Shown in pieces: positions 10,229-18,328 of a stretch of 64,000 nt of DNA. Below the pieces are notes generated by a model. It did not search any database, was not told where the DNA came from, and worked only from the letters and a program-made list of their open reading frames with translations. Location: the NCBI RefSeq assembly GCF_963422335.1, contig NZ_OY729424.1, positions 1,240,001 through 1,304,000 of the forward strand, given 5' to 3'. A program made the translations under genes and the position numbers. Position 1 is the stretch's first letter, and the number at the start of each line of letters is the position of its first letter. The DNA comes from an uncultured Roseateles sp. Lineage in GTDB: Bacteria; Pseudomonadota; Gammaproteobacteria; Burkholderiales; Burkholderiaceae_C.

Positions 10229-11077
10229 TCAATGTTCTCCTTCGGTGAGAGCAAGCGGGGGATAGGTCAGTGAGGAGGCCACGACCAGCTGCACGCCGGC
10301 GTCAAGCAGCATGGCGGCGATGGGCGCGGGCACCGGTCGGTCGGAGAACACGCGGTGGGCCTCGGTGATATGCCCGCCGCGCACAGTGGCGCTACGGCCG
10401 AACTTGGAGTGGTCCAGCACCAGATAGCGCTGGCGGCAGTGCTTGGCCAGCTCGCTGCGCATGCGCACCTCGTCCTGGCTGAAGTCGAGCAGGCTGCCGT
10501 CCTCGGCCACGCCACCGACGCCGTAGATGCCGATGTCGGCCGCGTAGCGCGAGAAGAACTCATGCGCCTCGCCGGCCACCACATCGTTGTCGGTGTTGCG
10601 CAGCCGGCCGCCGGCCATCACCAGCTCGCAGCCGGGGTTGCGGCGCAGCGCCGCCACCACGTTCAGGTTGTTGGTCATCACGCGCAGCTGCTGGCGCTGC
10701 TGCAGCGCCGCCGCGCATTCCTCGGGCGTTGTGCCAATGCCGAAGAACAGCGAGGCGCCCTCGGGCACGGCCTGGGCCACGCAGCGGGCTATTGCTTGCT
10801 TGGCCTCGCGGTGCAGGATGCGCCGCGCGGTGTAGGCCATGTTCTGCGCGCCTTCGGGCAGCACATCGACACCGCCGTGGCGTCGACGGCACAGGCCGCG
10901 CTCGCACAGCGCGTTGACATCGCGCCTGATGGTCTGCGTGCTGACGCCGAAGCGCTCGGCCAGCGTGTCAATCGATTGAAAACCCTGCGTACCGACCAGG
11001 CCGAGTATGGCTTTCAGGCGCTCGTCCGCCGCGGTCAGCGCGGCTGGCATGGGGTCGGAGCGCTTTGCTGCATTCAT
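10229..11077 (-). CDS. DeoR/GlpR-family transcriptional repressor
   Basis: 282 residues from ATG 11077, or 273 from ATG 11050. The N-terminal winged helix contains the DeoR signature (FGVSTQTIRRDVNALCERG, about 40-60). The sugar-phosphate-sensor domain has FFGIGTTPEEC and GGVAEDG. DeoR proteins usually sense a phosphorylated sugar or glycerol metabolite. It is the first gene of the importer/phosphodiesterase operon and its stop is one base from the next start. A TTCATATGAA palindrome overlaps the first start codon, and a second lies 44 bases upstream, so autoregulation is likely. The overlap makes the start at 11050 a real alternative. Confidence 0.88.
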   Translation of the reverse strand: MNAAKRSDPMPAALTAADERLKAILGLVGTQGFQSIDTLAERFGVSTQTIRRDVNALCERGLCRRRHGGVDVLPEGAQNMAYTARRILHREAKQAIARCVAQAVPEGASLFFGIGTTPEECAAALQQRQQLRVMTNNLNVVAALRRNPGCELVMAGGRLRNTDNDVVAGEAHEFFSRYAADIGIYGVGGVAEDGSLLDFSQDEVRMRSELAKHCRQRYLVLDHSKFGRSATVRGGHITEAHRVFSDRPVPAPIAAMLLDAGVQLVVASSLTYPPLALTEGEH

Positions 11078-11082
11078 ATGAA
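11073..11082. promoter_or_regulatory. Proximal DeoR operator candidate (TTCATATGAA)
   Basis: A perfect 10-base palindrome overlaps the DeoR start codon. It is the inner core of the 12-base palindrome found 44 bases away (centre to centre, about four helical turns). Confidence 0.6.
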
Positions 11083-11115
11083 CATCATGTCTGTCCAAAA
11101 TGACCGGGTTGTGAC

Positions 11116-11127
11116 GTTCATATGAAC
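11116..11127. promoter_or_regulatory. Distal DeoR operator candidate (GTTCATATGAAC)
   Basis: A perfect 12-base palindrome in the divergent region between the DeoR gene and the aminotransferase gene. Paired with the copy at 11073-11082, it fits cooperative repressor binding. Confidence 0.6.
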
Positions 11128-11227
11128 ACAACGCGCAGCCATCCGCAAGCTGGCTAACCAGTGCCGGGCGGGGTGCCAGGGCCGCTGCCCCGATAATGCG
11201 GGTTGCCCGATTCAGGAGTTCATCACC

Positions 11228-12424
11228 ATGTTCCAGCACGTTGACGCCTACGCAGGCGACCCGATTCTTTCGCTCAACGAGGCCTTCCAGAAGGACCCGC
11301 GCGCCAACAAGATCAATCTGTCGATTGGCATCTACTTCGACGACGAGGGCCGCATCCCGATGCTGGACTCGGTGCGCAAGGCCGAGCTGGCCGTGGTGGC
11401 CGATGCCGGCGCCCGCCCCTATCTGCCGATGGAAGGCGCGGCGAATTTCCGTACCGCAGTGCAGCATCTGCTGTTCGGGGCCGAGCATCCGGCGCTGAAG
11501 GCCGGCCGCATCGTCACCATCCAGGCGGTGGGTTCCAGCGGCGGCCTGAAGGTGGGCGCTGATTTCATCAAGCGCTATTTCCCCGACAGCGCCGTCTATG
11601 TCAGCGAGCCGACCTGGGACAACCACCGCGCCGTGTTCGAAGGCTCCGGCATAGCAGTCAAGAACTACCCCTATTACGACCCCGCCACCGGCGGCCTGCG
11701 CTTCGACGCCATGCTGGCCGCGCTGCGCGAGATACCGAAGAAGAGCGTCGTGCTGCTGCACGCCTGCTGCCACAACCCGACCGGCGTCGATCTGACCCCG
11801 GAGCAATGGCAGCAACTGGTGCCGGTGCTGCGCGAACGCGAACTGCTGCCCTTCCTGGACCTGGCCTACCAGGGCTATGGCGACGGCATCGAGGAAGACG
11901 CCTTTGCCGTGCGCCTGCTGGCCGATGAGGGCTTGAGCTTCTTCATCGCCAACTCGTTCTCCAAGAGCATGAGCCTCTACGGCGAGCGCTGCGGTGCCTT
12001 GAGCGTGGTCTGCCCCGACGCCGCCCAGGCCGCGCTGGTGATGGGCCAGCTGAAGGCGGCCATCCGCCGCAACTACTCGAACCCGCCGATGCACGGCGGC
12101 CAGCTGGTCGCCCGCGTGCTCAGCACGCCCGAGCTGCGCGCCGCCTGGGAGGCCGAGGTCAAGGGCATGCGCGAGCGCATCAAGGCGATGCGCAAGAGCC
12201 TGCACAGCGTCTTGAGCGCCAAGCTGCCGGGCCGCGACTTCGGCTACTTCCTGAGCCAGCACGGCATGTTCAGCTACACCGGCCTGAGCCCCGAGCAGGT
12301 CGAACGCCTGAAGGCCGAGTTCGGCGTCTACGTGCTGCGCTCCGGCCGCATGTGCGTGGCCGGTCTGAACACGCGCAATGTGGAGGCCGTCGCGGTGGCG
12401 ATGGCGGCGGTGCTGGCGGACTGA
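11228..12424 (+). CDS. tyrB: Aromatic/aspartate amino acid aminotransferase
   Basis: 398 residues, the normal length of class I aminotransferases of the TyrB/AspC type. It begins MFQHVDAYAGDPILSLNEAF. The substrate and cofactor motifs CHNPTGVD, DLAYQGYGDG and the PLP-lysine motif NSFSKSMSLYGERCG (about 250) are all present, as is RSGRMCVAGLN near the C-terminus. It transfers amino groups between aromatic amino acids or aspartate and 2-oxoglutarate in the cytoplasm. It is transcribed away from the DeoR operon and is followed by a long repeat-rich spacer. Confidence 0.9.
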   Translation: MFQHVDAYAGDPILSLNEAFQKDPRANKINLSIGIYFDDEGRIPMLDSVRKAELAVVADAGARPYLPMEGAANFRTAVQHLLFGAEHPALKAGRIVTIQAVGSSGGLKVGADFIKRYFPDSAVYVSEPTWDNHRAVFEGSGIAVKNYPYYDPATGGLRFDAMLAALREIPKKSVVLLHACCHNPTGVDLTPEQWQQLVPVLRERELLPFLDLAYQGYGDGIEEDAFAVRLLADEGLSFFIANSFSKSMSLYGERCGALSVVCPDAAQAALVMGQLKAAIRRNYSNPPMHGGQLVARVLSTPELRAAWEAEVKGMRERIKAMRKSLHSVLSAKLPGRDFGYFLSQHGMFSYTGLSPEQVERLKAEFGVYVLRSGRMCVAGLNTRNVEAVAVAMAAVLAD

Positions 12425-13002
12425 GTCGCCTCCGTGTCTTCGGCGGTGGCGCATTGCGAGCCGGCGTCGCCGACACCCCAAATGCGGCGCTTGGCCCTGC
12501 GCTGCTCACGTCCTGAGGCTGCGCGCCTAACTCGCCCTCCCACCCCCTGCGGGGCCGGCATCTGTCTGCGACAGCTGCCTGTGCTCGGTGCTCAAACAAA
12601 GACGCTCGGCCCATCGCCTGGAGCGATGGGCAACCTCAGACCGCTGCGCTGCTCGGCGCCGCATAAGGGGTCCCGTCGCCACCGGCTCGCAATGCAGGCA
12701 CAGGCGGTGGCACACCACTCGAGCCACGCCACCCTGGTTCAGCGCAGGCACAGCCCCGCCAGCTGACGGGTGCCTGTGCGGGGCCGAGGAGCACAGCGGC
12801 TTGGGCCAGTACGCGCCAGCGTGCGTATCAAAAACTGACTGGGCGCGTTTGTCTGAACGCAGCGAGCAAAGCGAGCGTAGTGAGTTACGCGACCGGCCCA
12901 AGACGGGAGCACCGCAGGGCAGTCGCCCTGCAAGGGCGACCCCCTCACTGAAGCCCGGCGGCTGGCGGGGCTGTGCCTGCGCCGCCGCCAGCTTTGAAAA
13001 GC
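12425..13002. repeat. Repeat-rich spacer with a 245-bp MITE-like unit
   Basis: These 578 bases hold no credible gene. Bases 12451-12695 are bounded by 14-base perfect terminal inverted repeats (GCATTGCGAGCCGG and its complement). From about 12800 to 12960 there is a second motif with short iterations (gcagcgagcaaagcgagcgt) and a hairpin GCAGGGC-AGTC-GCCCTGC at 12914-12931. The hairpin could also end transcription from either neighbour. Both parts look like interspersed genomic repeats. Confidence 0.7.
12451..12695. mobile_element. Non-autonomous (MITE-like) element, 14-bp terminal inverted repeats
   Basis: The left end at 12451-12464 (GCATTGCGAGCCGG) is the exact complement of 12682-12695, and similarity continues imperfectly inward for about 10 bases. 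No transposase is encoded. No clear target-site duplication is visible at the ends. Confidence 0.5.
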
Positions 13003-13470
13003 TTAGTCAGTCGCTGAACTTGGCGGCTGCAATGCCCGCGCCGGTATCGGCGTCGACATCACGATGGACGTGCGTGTCTCGCCGTACTTGTTCATGCCTT
13101 CGAGCAGCGCCTCCAGCGCCTTCATGTCGGGCGCCACCACCGTCATCAGATAGGAGTCGGCGCCGGTGACGTGATGGCATTCCAGCACCTCGGGCTGCTT
13201 GCGCAGATGTTCGAGCAGCGGGCGCTTGCCCGGCTGCAGGGCGGTGATGCCGATGATGGCGCGCACGCCATAGCCCACCGCCGCGGCCTCGAGCTGGGCG
13301 TGGATGCCGCTGATCACGCCGGCCTCCTGCAGGCGCTTGAGCCGCTCGGCCGTGGCCGGCAGCGACAGGCCGGCCTCCAGTGCCAGCTGTTTCAGCGGGG
13401 CACGGCCGTCGAGCTGCAACGCCTGCAGGATGCGCCAAGCCTTGTCGTCGAGTTGCACGGTGTTCGTCAT
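13003..13470 (-). CDS. Lrp/AsnC-family transcriptional regulator
   Basis: 155 residues, standard for Lrp/AsnC. The N-terminal helix-turn-helix (about 10-60, with LKQLALEAGLSLPATAERLK) is followed by the RAM ligand-binding domain (about 75-145, with HHVTGADSYLMTVV). Such regulators sense amino acids. It is divergent from a LysE-type exporter gene, the classic arrangement in which the Lrp-like protein activates export when an amino acid accumulates. The intergenic DNA carries two GAAATTC boxes 32 bases apart. Confidence 0.9.
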   Translation of the reverse strand: MTNTVQLDDKAWRILQALQLDGRAPLKQLALEAGLSLPATAERLKRLQEAGVISGIHAQLEAAAVGYGVRAIIGITALQPGKRPLLEHLRKQPEVLECHHVTGADSYLMTVVAPDMKALEALLEGMNKYGETRTSIVMSTPIPARALQPPSSATD

Positions 13471-13485
13471 GGCCTAGTTTCGCCA

Positions 13486-13524
13486 GAAATTCAGCAAGTC
13501 GACACCCATCATCGCCTGAAATTC
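13486..13524. promoter_or_regulatory. Lrp-type operator candidate (two GAAATTC boxes)
   Basis: GAAATTC occurs at 13486-13492 and 13518-13524. The two boxes are 32 bases apart centre to centre, about three helical turns, in the 94-base divergent region. AT-centred sites in helical phase are typical of Lrp/AsnC octamers. Confidence 0.45.
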
Positions 13525-13564
13525 GCCATTCACGCGCTGGCGCATGCTGGCTACAGTGACGGCC

Positions 13565-14185
13565 ATGGACACCTTGTATGTTTTCGCGAAGTCGCTGCTG
13601 ATCGGCCTGTCGATCGCCGCGCCGGTCGGGCCCATAGGCCTGCTCACCATCCAACGCAGCCTGCAGCTGGGCTCGCGCGCCGGGCTGGCCACGGGCCTGG
13701 GCGCTGCGGCCGCCGATGCGGCCTATGGCGCGGTCGGTGCCTTCGGCGTGGCCTGGCTGATCAACGCGCTGTCGGCAGCGCGGCTGCCGCTGGCCCTGTT
13801 CGGTGGCGCCTTCCTGTTGTGGATGGCCTGGCAGCTGCTACGTGCGCCGGTGGTCGAGTCCACCCAGGCGGTCGGTGTCCCGGCCCCCCTGTGGCGCCAC
13901 TTCGCCAGCACCTTTGTGCTGACCCTGTCGAACCCGGCGACGATCTTCTCCTTCATCGCCATCTTCGGTGCCATGGCCGGCGCCGGCCGGGTGCTCGCGC
14001 CTTGGACCATGGTATTTGGCGTGTTCATCGGTTCGGCGCTGTGGTGGTTGGTGCTGAGCAGCGGGGTGGGGCGCTTGCGCGGCCGCTTCGACGCGCGTTG
14101 GCGGCGCCGCGTCAATCTGCTCAGCGCCGCGGTGCTGGCCGGCTTTGCCTTGTGGCAATTGGCGCAGATTCAAGAATTTTTCTGA
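13565..14185 (+). CDS. LysE-family amino acid exporter
   Basis: 206 residues from ATG 13565 (MDTLYVFAKSLLIGLSIAAP). The family start motif APVGPIGLLTIQRSL, about six membrane segments and LTLSNPATIFSF near residue 120 fit the LysE/RhtB exporters. It would export an amino acid across the inner membrane. It is paired with the divergent Lrp-like regulator. The substrate cannot be told from sequence. Confidence 0.88.
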   Translation: MDTLYVFAKSLLIGLSIAAPVGPIGLLTIQRSLQLGSRAGLATGLGAAAADAAYGAVGAFGVAWLINALSAARLPLALFGGAFLLWMAWQLLRAPVVESTQAVGVPAPLWRHFASTFVLTLSNPATIFSFIAIFGAMAGAGRVLAPWTMVFGVFIGSALWWLVLSSGVGRLRGRFDARWRRRVNLLSAAVLAGFALWQLAQIQEFF

Positions 14186-14190
14186 GTAGC

Positions 14191-14217
14191 GTAAGGAAGC
14201 AGGCGGGAGGCACGACT
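14191..14217 (+). promoter_or_regulatory. ECF-sigma-type promoter candidate of bufA2
   Basis: GTAAGGAA (14191-14198) is followed after exactly 14 bases by CGACT (14213-14217). The identical arrangement precedes bufB at 49287-49313. The leader to the bufA2 start would be about 135 bases. Confidence 0.55.
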
Positions 14218-14272
14218 CACGTTGGCAAGCAAGCGCAAACCGGTTGCATCCAGCGAACAAGAGCTCGCGTAG

Positions 14273-14362
14273 ATGCATCAGGCCACTGCAGGTTTGCAAG
14301 AGCGCCTACAACCGTTTCATTCACTCGTTCCTTCCCCAACCTTTTCAGGAGAACCACCATGA
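14273..14362 (+). CDS. Possible 29-codon upstream ORF coupled to bufA2
   Basis: ATG 14273 opens a 29-codon frame whose TGA (14360-14362) overlaps the bufA2 start as ATGA. The peptide starts MHQATAGLQE and ends GEPP, so it finishes on Pro-Pro immediately before stop. No strong ribosome-binding site precedes it. Upstream ORFs are known to control some metal-responsive genes; whether this one is translated is unknown. Confidence 0.3.
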   Translation: MHQATAGLQERLQPFHSLVPSPTFSGEPP

Positions 14363-14616
14363 CCAACTTCAAATCCGGCCTTGCCGTTGCCGCCGCCGCT
14401 GCTGCCCTGCTGGCGATGGGTACCTTGAGCACCACCGTGCAGGCCGCCGAAGACGGCGGTGTCAAGTGCGCCGGCACCAACAGCTGCAAGGGCACCTCCG
14501 AGTGCAAGACCGCCAAGAGCGATTGCAAGGGCCACAACAGCTGCAAGGGCCAGGGCTGGGTCACGTCCAAGTCCAAGGATGAGTGCACCAAGGCGGGCGG
14601 CAAAGTTGTCGGCTAA
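14359..14616 (+). CDS. bufA2: BufA2-type bufferin precursor (periplasmic metallophore)
   Basis: 85 residues. A Sec signal peptide (about 1-30, ending VQAAE) is followed by a short mature region with six cysteines at 37, 43, 49, 56, 62 and 76, in repeats such as CAGTNSCKG and GHNSCKGQGW. This is the pattern of bufferin-type precursors, small peptides whose cysteines are modified by a DUF692 (MNIO) enzyme with a DUF2063 partner to bind copper in the periplasm. An AGGAG site lies eight bases before ATG. Normally bufB and bufC follow directly; here they are 35 kb away at 49349-50952. The gene is followed by a strong hairpin and then an LD-carboxypeptidase. Confidence 0.82.
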   Translation: MTNFKSGLAVAAAAAALLAMGTLSTTVQAAEDGGVKCAGTNSCKGTSECKTAKSDCKGHNSCKGQGWVTSKSKDECTKAGGKVVG

Positions 14617-14648
14617 GCCAACTGCTGGCTGAACCTGTCCGTGATCTA

Positions 14649-14686
14649 CTCACCCCACGCGCCGCTGTCCGGCGCCGTGGGGTGAG
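14649..14686 (+). terminator. Hairpin abutting the ldcA start
   Basis: CTCACCCCACG (14649-14659) pairs with CGTGGGGTGAG (14676-14686), with extra GCCG/CGGC pairing inside. There is no T-run. The right arm contains the only purine-rich ribosome-binding sequence of ldcA, whose ATG is at 14687. It may end bufA2 transcripts, or hide the ldcA ribosome-binding site. Confidence 0.55.
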
Positions 14687-15613
14687 ATGAAGCAGATCAA
14701 TCCGAGAGGCCTGACCGGCGGTGCCACGCTGGGCGTGATCGCCCCCGCCGGCCCTGCCGATCCCGAGCGCGTGGCGCAAGTGCCGGCCCTGCTGCAAAAG
14801 CATGGCTTTCGCGCCAAGCTCTTTCCCGGCTGCCATGCGCAACACCCGACCCTGCCCTATCTGGCCGGCGATGACGCGCTGCGGCTGCAGGACCTGCATG
14901 CCGCGTTCGCCGATCCCGAGGTGGCCGCGGTGCTGTGCCTGCGCGGCGGCTATGGCTGCCTGCGCCTGCTGGACCGCATCGACACCGCGCTGCTGCGCCG
15001 CCATCCCAAGCTGCTGATCGGCTACAGCGACATCACCGCCCTGCATCTGCTGCTCAACGGTCTGGGCCTGCCCAGCCTGCAGGCGCCTATGCCGGCCTCC
15101 GACCTGCTGCATGAAGACGCCGGTCCCGACGCCGAGTCGCTGTTCGCCTGCCTGCGCGAGGGCCTGCCTGCCGGTCTGCGGCTGGCGCCGCCGCTGGAGG
15201 CCGGCCTGCGCCAGGGCGGCCGCGTGACCGGCGAACTGAGCGGTGGCAACCTGGCCGTGCTCTGCTCGCTGCTGGGCACGCCGTTCGCACCCCGGCTGCA
15301 GGGCAGGATACTGTTCCTCGAAGACATCGGCGAGGCCCCCTACCGGGTGGACCGCATGCTGGCCCAGCTGCGCCTGGCCGGCGTGCTGGACGCCGCCGCC
15401 GGCTTTTTGCTGGGCAGCTTCACCGAGGCCGACTCGCCACAGGCGGTGCTGGCCGACTATCTGCTGCCGCTGGGCAAGTCGGTGCTCGGCGGCTGGCCCT
15501 CGGGCCATGGCCGCCCGCACCAGGTCTTGCCCTTGGGCGTGCGGGTGGCGCTTGATGCCGGCGAGGGCAGCCTGACCCTGCTGCAGGATTTTCCGACTCC
15601 GGGTCCGACATAG
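14687..15613 (+). CDS. ldcA: LD-carboxypeptidase (S66 family)
   Basis: 308 residues, typical for S66 muramoyltetrapeptide carboxypeptidases. LCLRGGYGCLRLLDRID and LLIGYSDITALHL (nucleophilic Ser about residue 111) mark the N-terminal domain; GELSGGNLAVLCSLLGTPF and the C-terminal SGHGRPHQVLPLG supply the Glu/His side. It removes the terminal D-alanine from murein tetrapeptides during cytoplasmic recycling. Its start codon immediately follows the hairpin at 14649-14686. Confidence 0.9.
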   Translation: MKQINPRGLTGGATLGVIAPAGPADPERVAQVPALLQKHGFRAKLFPGCHAQHPTLPYLAGDDALRLQDLHAAFADPEVAAVLCLRGGYGCLRLLDRIDTALLRRHPKLLIGYSDITALHLLLNGLGLPSLQAPMPASDLLHEDAGPDAESLFACLREGLPAGLRLAPPLEAGLRQGGRVTGELSGGNLAVLCSLLGTPFAPRLQGRILFLEDIGEAPYRVDRMLAQLRLAGVLDAAAGFLLGSFTEADSPQAVLADYLLPLGKSVLGGWPSGHGRPHQVLPLGVRVALDAGEGSLTLLQDFPTPGPT

Positions 15614-15658
15614 CTCCCAAGCGCGCCGCGGCCTGCTACGCTGTGCCCATCCAACACG

Positions 15659-17818
15659 GTGTCTCAACAGATGGGTGTGCAGAGGTTTCGCAGTCCCTGG
15701 CTCGCGGGCGGGCTGGCGTTGGCGCTTGGCGCGCTGGTCAGCGCTCAGGTGGCGCGGCTGGACGTCGAGCGCCTGGCGCAGGCCCAGCGCGCCCAGGTGC
15801 TGGCCCAGCTGGTGACTCTGCAGGCCCAGCTGGTGGGGGTGCTCAAGTCCACCTTCAGTGCCACCAGCGGCCTGGTCTATCTGACCAGCCACCAGGAGCG
15901 CCTGCAGCCCGAGCAGTTCGACGGCATCGCCCGGCGCACCTTGGCGCGGCTGCCGCAGATCCGCAATATCGCCGTCGCGCCGGACGACGTGGTGCAGATG
16001 GTCTACCCCCTGCTCGGTAACGAGGCGGTGCTGGGCCTGCGCTACCAGACGCGGCCGGAGCAATGGGCCACCGTGCTGCGGGCGCGCCAGCAGCGCCGCG
16101 CGGTGCTGGCCGGGCCGGTCAAGCTGGTGCAGGGCGGTGAGGCCTTCATCGTGCGCGAGCCGGTGTTCCTGGACGCGCTGACGCCGGACGCCGGGCCGCG
16201 CTACTGGGGGGTGATCTCCATCGTCGTATCGGTCGGGCCACTGCTGAAGGCCGGCGGACTGGTCGAGAACCATCCGCTGGCCCTGTTCCTGGTCGGCACC
16301 GATGCCCGCGGCGACAGCGGCGCGCCGATCTGGGGTGAGTCCCAGGTGGCTCAGCAGCAGCCGATGCGGGTTTCGGTCGAGGTGCCCGGCGGCGAATGGA
16401 CCCTGATGGCCACGCCCCAGGGCGGCTGGACGGAGCAGCCGTTCTGGACGTCCAGCTACTTCCAGATCGGCCTGCTCAACAGCTTGCTGCTGGCGGTCTT
16501 TGTGGGGGCGCTGCTGTCGCGCCAGCTCAAGCTGCGCCTGAGCCAGCAGCGCTTCACCGAGATGGCGGGCAGTGTTGATCAGGTCTTCTACATCGCGGCG
16601 CCCGATCTCAGCCGCTTCGACTATGTCAGCCCGGCCTACGAGCGCATGTTCGGTGTGCCGGCCAGCACCCTGCTGCACAACCCGCGTGCCTGGTGGGACC
16701 GGGTTCATCCGGACGACGTGGACCTGCTGCAGAAGCGGCTGCGCGGCGGCAATTGGATCGGCAAGGTGCAGACGCTGTGGCGCGCCTCGCGGGCCGATGG
16801 CGAGTTGCGCCATCTGTGCACTAGCGCCTATGCCGTCAAGGGGCCGAATGGCCGTGTGCAGCGCATCGTTGGCGTGGTTGAGGATGTGACCGAGCGCCTG
16901 CAAGCCGAGCAGGCGCTGCTGGAGCTGAACAACACGCTGGACCAGCGCATTGCCGCTCGCACCGCCGAGCTCAGCGACACCTTGCAGCATCTGCGCCAGA
17001 CCCAGCATGAACTGGTGCGCTCGGAGAAACTGGCCGCACTGGGTGCGATGGTCGCCGGCGTGGCCCATCAGCTGAACACCCCGCTGGGCAGCAGCCTGAC
17101 GCTGGCCACGGCCCTCGAACACCAGCTGGACGAATTCGAGGCCGGCACGCGCGAGGGCGTGCGCCGCTCGACCTTGAACGGCTTCGTCGGCTGGACGCGG
17201 GAGGCCCTGGTCTCGCTGGTGCGCAATCTGCGGCATGCGACCGGCCTGGTCGAAGGCTTCAAGCAGGCCGCCGCCGACCAGGCCGGCAGCCCGCGGCGCA
17301 GCTTCGTGCTCGATGAGTTGGTGCAGGAGGTGCTGGTGACGCTGCAGCCGCTGCTGCAGGGCCAGCCGCTGGCGGTGGCGGTGCAGCTGGACCTCGCGCC
17401 CGATCTGCTCCTGGCCAGCTTCCCCGGCGCGCTGAGCCAGGTCTTGACCCATCTGATCGAGAACGCCCTGCTGCACGGCCTGGCCGGCCATCAGGCGCCG
17501 CAGCTGCGCATTGCCGCGCAGGCGGTCGATGGCTGCCTGCTCAGCCTCAGTGTCAGCGACAACGGCCAGGGCATCGCCCCCGAACATCTGCCGCGTATCT
17601 TCGATCCCTTCTTCACCACCCGACTGGGCCAGGGCGGCTCGGGTCTGGGCCTGCACGAGGTGCACAAGCTGGTGACCGGGGTGCTGGGCGGCAAGGTCGA
17701 GGTCGAGTCCACGCCGGGCCAGGGCTGCTGCTTCCGGCTCACCCTGCCGTTCGAGGCGCCGCAGGTGGTGCCCGACGCCGCCGAGGCGGCAGTGGCCGCC
17801 ACCGAGGGTGCGGCCTAG
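15659..17818 (+). CDS. Membrane sensor histidine kinase (CHASE-PAS-HisKA-HATPase)
   Basis: 719 residues from GTG 15659; ATG 15671 is an alternative. Order: membrane segment (about 14-32), periplasmic CHASE-like sensor (about 50-250, with LGLRYQ and GGEAFIVREPVF), membrane segment (about 268-288), PAS (about 300-410), HisKA with the phospho-acceptor in VAHQLNTPLGSS (His about 468), and HATPase with ENALLHGL, DNGQGI and GGSGLGL. It would phosphorylate a response regulator that is not encoded next to it. The related kinase at 21495-23384 shares an unusually similar HisKA. Confidence 0.87.
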   Translation: MSQQMGVQRFRSPWLAGGLALALGALVSAQVARLDVERLAQAQRAQVLAQLVTLQAQLVGVLKSTFSATSGLVYLTSHQERLQPEQFDGIARRTLARLPQIRNIAVAPDDVVQMVYPLLGNEAVLGLRYQTRPEQWATVLRARQQRRAVLAGPVKLVQGGEAFIVREPVFLDALTPDAGPRYWGVISIVVSVGPLLKAGGLVENHPLALFLVGTDARGDSGAPIWGESQVAQQQPMRVSVEVPGGEWTLMATPQGGWTEQPFWTSSYFQIGLLNSLLLAVFVGALLSRQLKLRLSQQRFTEMAGSVDQVFYIAAPDLSRFDYVSPAYERMFGVPASTLLHNPRAWWDRVHPDDVDLLQKRLRGGNWIGKVQTLWRASRADGELRHLCTSAYAVKGPNGRVQRIVGVVEDVTERLQAEQALLELNNTLDQRIAARTAELSDTLQHLRQTQHELVRSEKLAALGAMVAGVAHQLNTPLGSSLTLATALEHQLDEFEAGTREGVRRSTLNGFVGWTREALVSLVRNLRHATGLVEGFKQAAADQAGSPRRSFVLDELVQEVLVTLQPLLQGQPLAVAVQLDLAPDLLLASFPGALSQVLTHLIENALLHGLAGHQAPQLRIAAQAVDGCLLSLSVSDNGQGIAPEHLPRIFDPFFTTRLGQGGSGLGLHEVHKLVTGVLGGKVEVESTPGQGCCFRLTLPFEAPQVVPDAAEAAVAATEGAA

Positions 17819-17851
17819 AATGAGTCGATCTCCCTGACACGAATGGCCCCG

Positions 17852-18301
17852 ATGAAACTCCGCACGCCTCTGTTCGCCACCCTGTTCGGCGCCACCCTGA
17901 TGGCCACCGCCTCGGCCCAGGTCACCGTCAACAACGCCTGGGTGCGCGCCACCGTCGCCCAGCAAAAGGCCACCGGTGCCTTCATGCAGCTGACCGCGGC
18001 CAAGGACACCCGGCTGGTGTCGGTCAGCACCAGCCTGACGGCGATGGCCGAGGTGCACGAGATGGCCATGGACAACAACGTGATGAAGATGCGCCATATC
18101 CCGGCGCTGGACCTGCCGGCCGGCAAGGCCGTCGAGCTCAAGCCCGGTGGCTACCACGTGATGCTGATGGACCTGAAGCAGCAAGTGAAGGCCGGCGACA
18201 GCGTGCCCCTGACCCTGGTGTTCGAAGACAAGGCCGGCAAGCGCGAGACGGTCGAGGTCAAGGCCGAGGTGCGTGCGCTGGGAGCGCCGTCCAAGCCTTG
18301 A
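17852..18301 (+). CDS. PCuAC-type periplasmic copper chaperone
   Basis: 149 residues from ATG 17852; ATG 17843 (152 residues) is also possible. A signal peptide ends ATASA-Q. The copper ligands of the PCuAC family are visible: HEMAMDNNVMKM followed by GYHVMLM. PCuAC proteins carry Cu(I) in the periplasm to cytochrome oxidase or Sco. It lies 33 bases after the histidine kinase and 27 before the TPR lipoprotein, on the same strand. Confidence 0.9.
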   Translation: MKLRTPLFATLFGATLMATASAQVTVNNAWVRATVAQQKATGAFMQLTAAKDTRLVSVSTSLTAMAEVHEMAMDNNVMKMRHIPALDLPAGKAVELKPGGYHVMLMDLKQQVKAGDSVPLTLVFEDKAGKRETVEVKAEVRALGAPSKP

Positions 18302-18328
18302 TGGAGTGAGCCCGAGAAAGGTAAGCCG

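Noticed and set aside
12588..13169. A 193-codon plus-strand frame after tyrB
   Set aside because: Runs through repeat DNA and into the antisense of the Lrp gene; composition and repeats speak against a protein.
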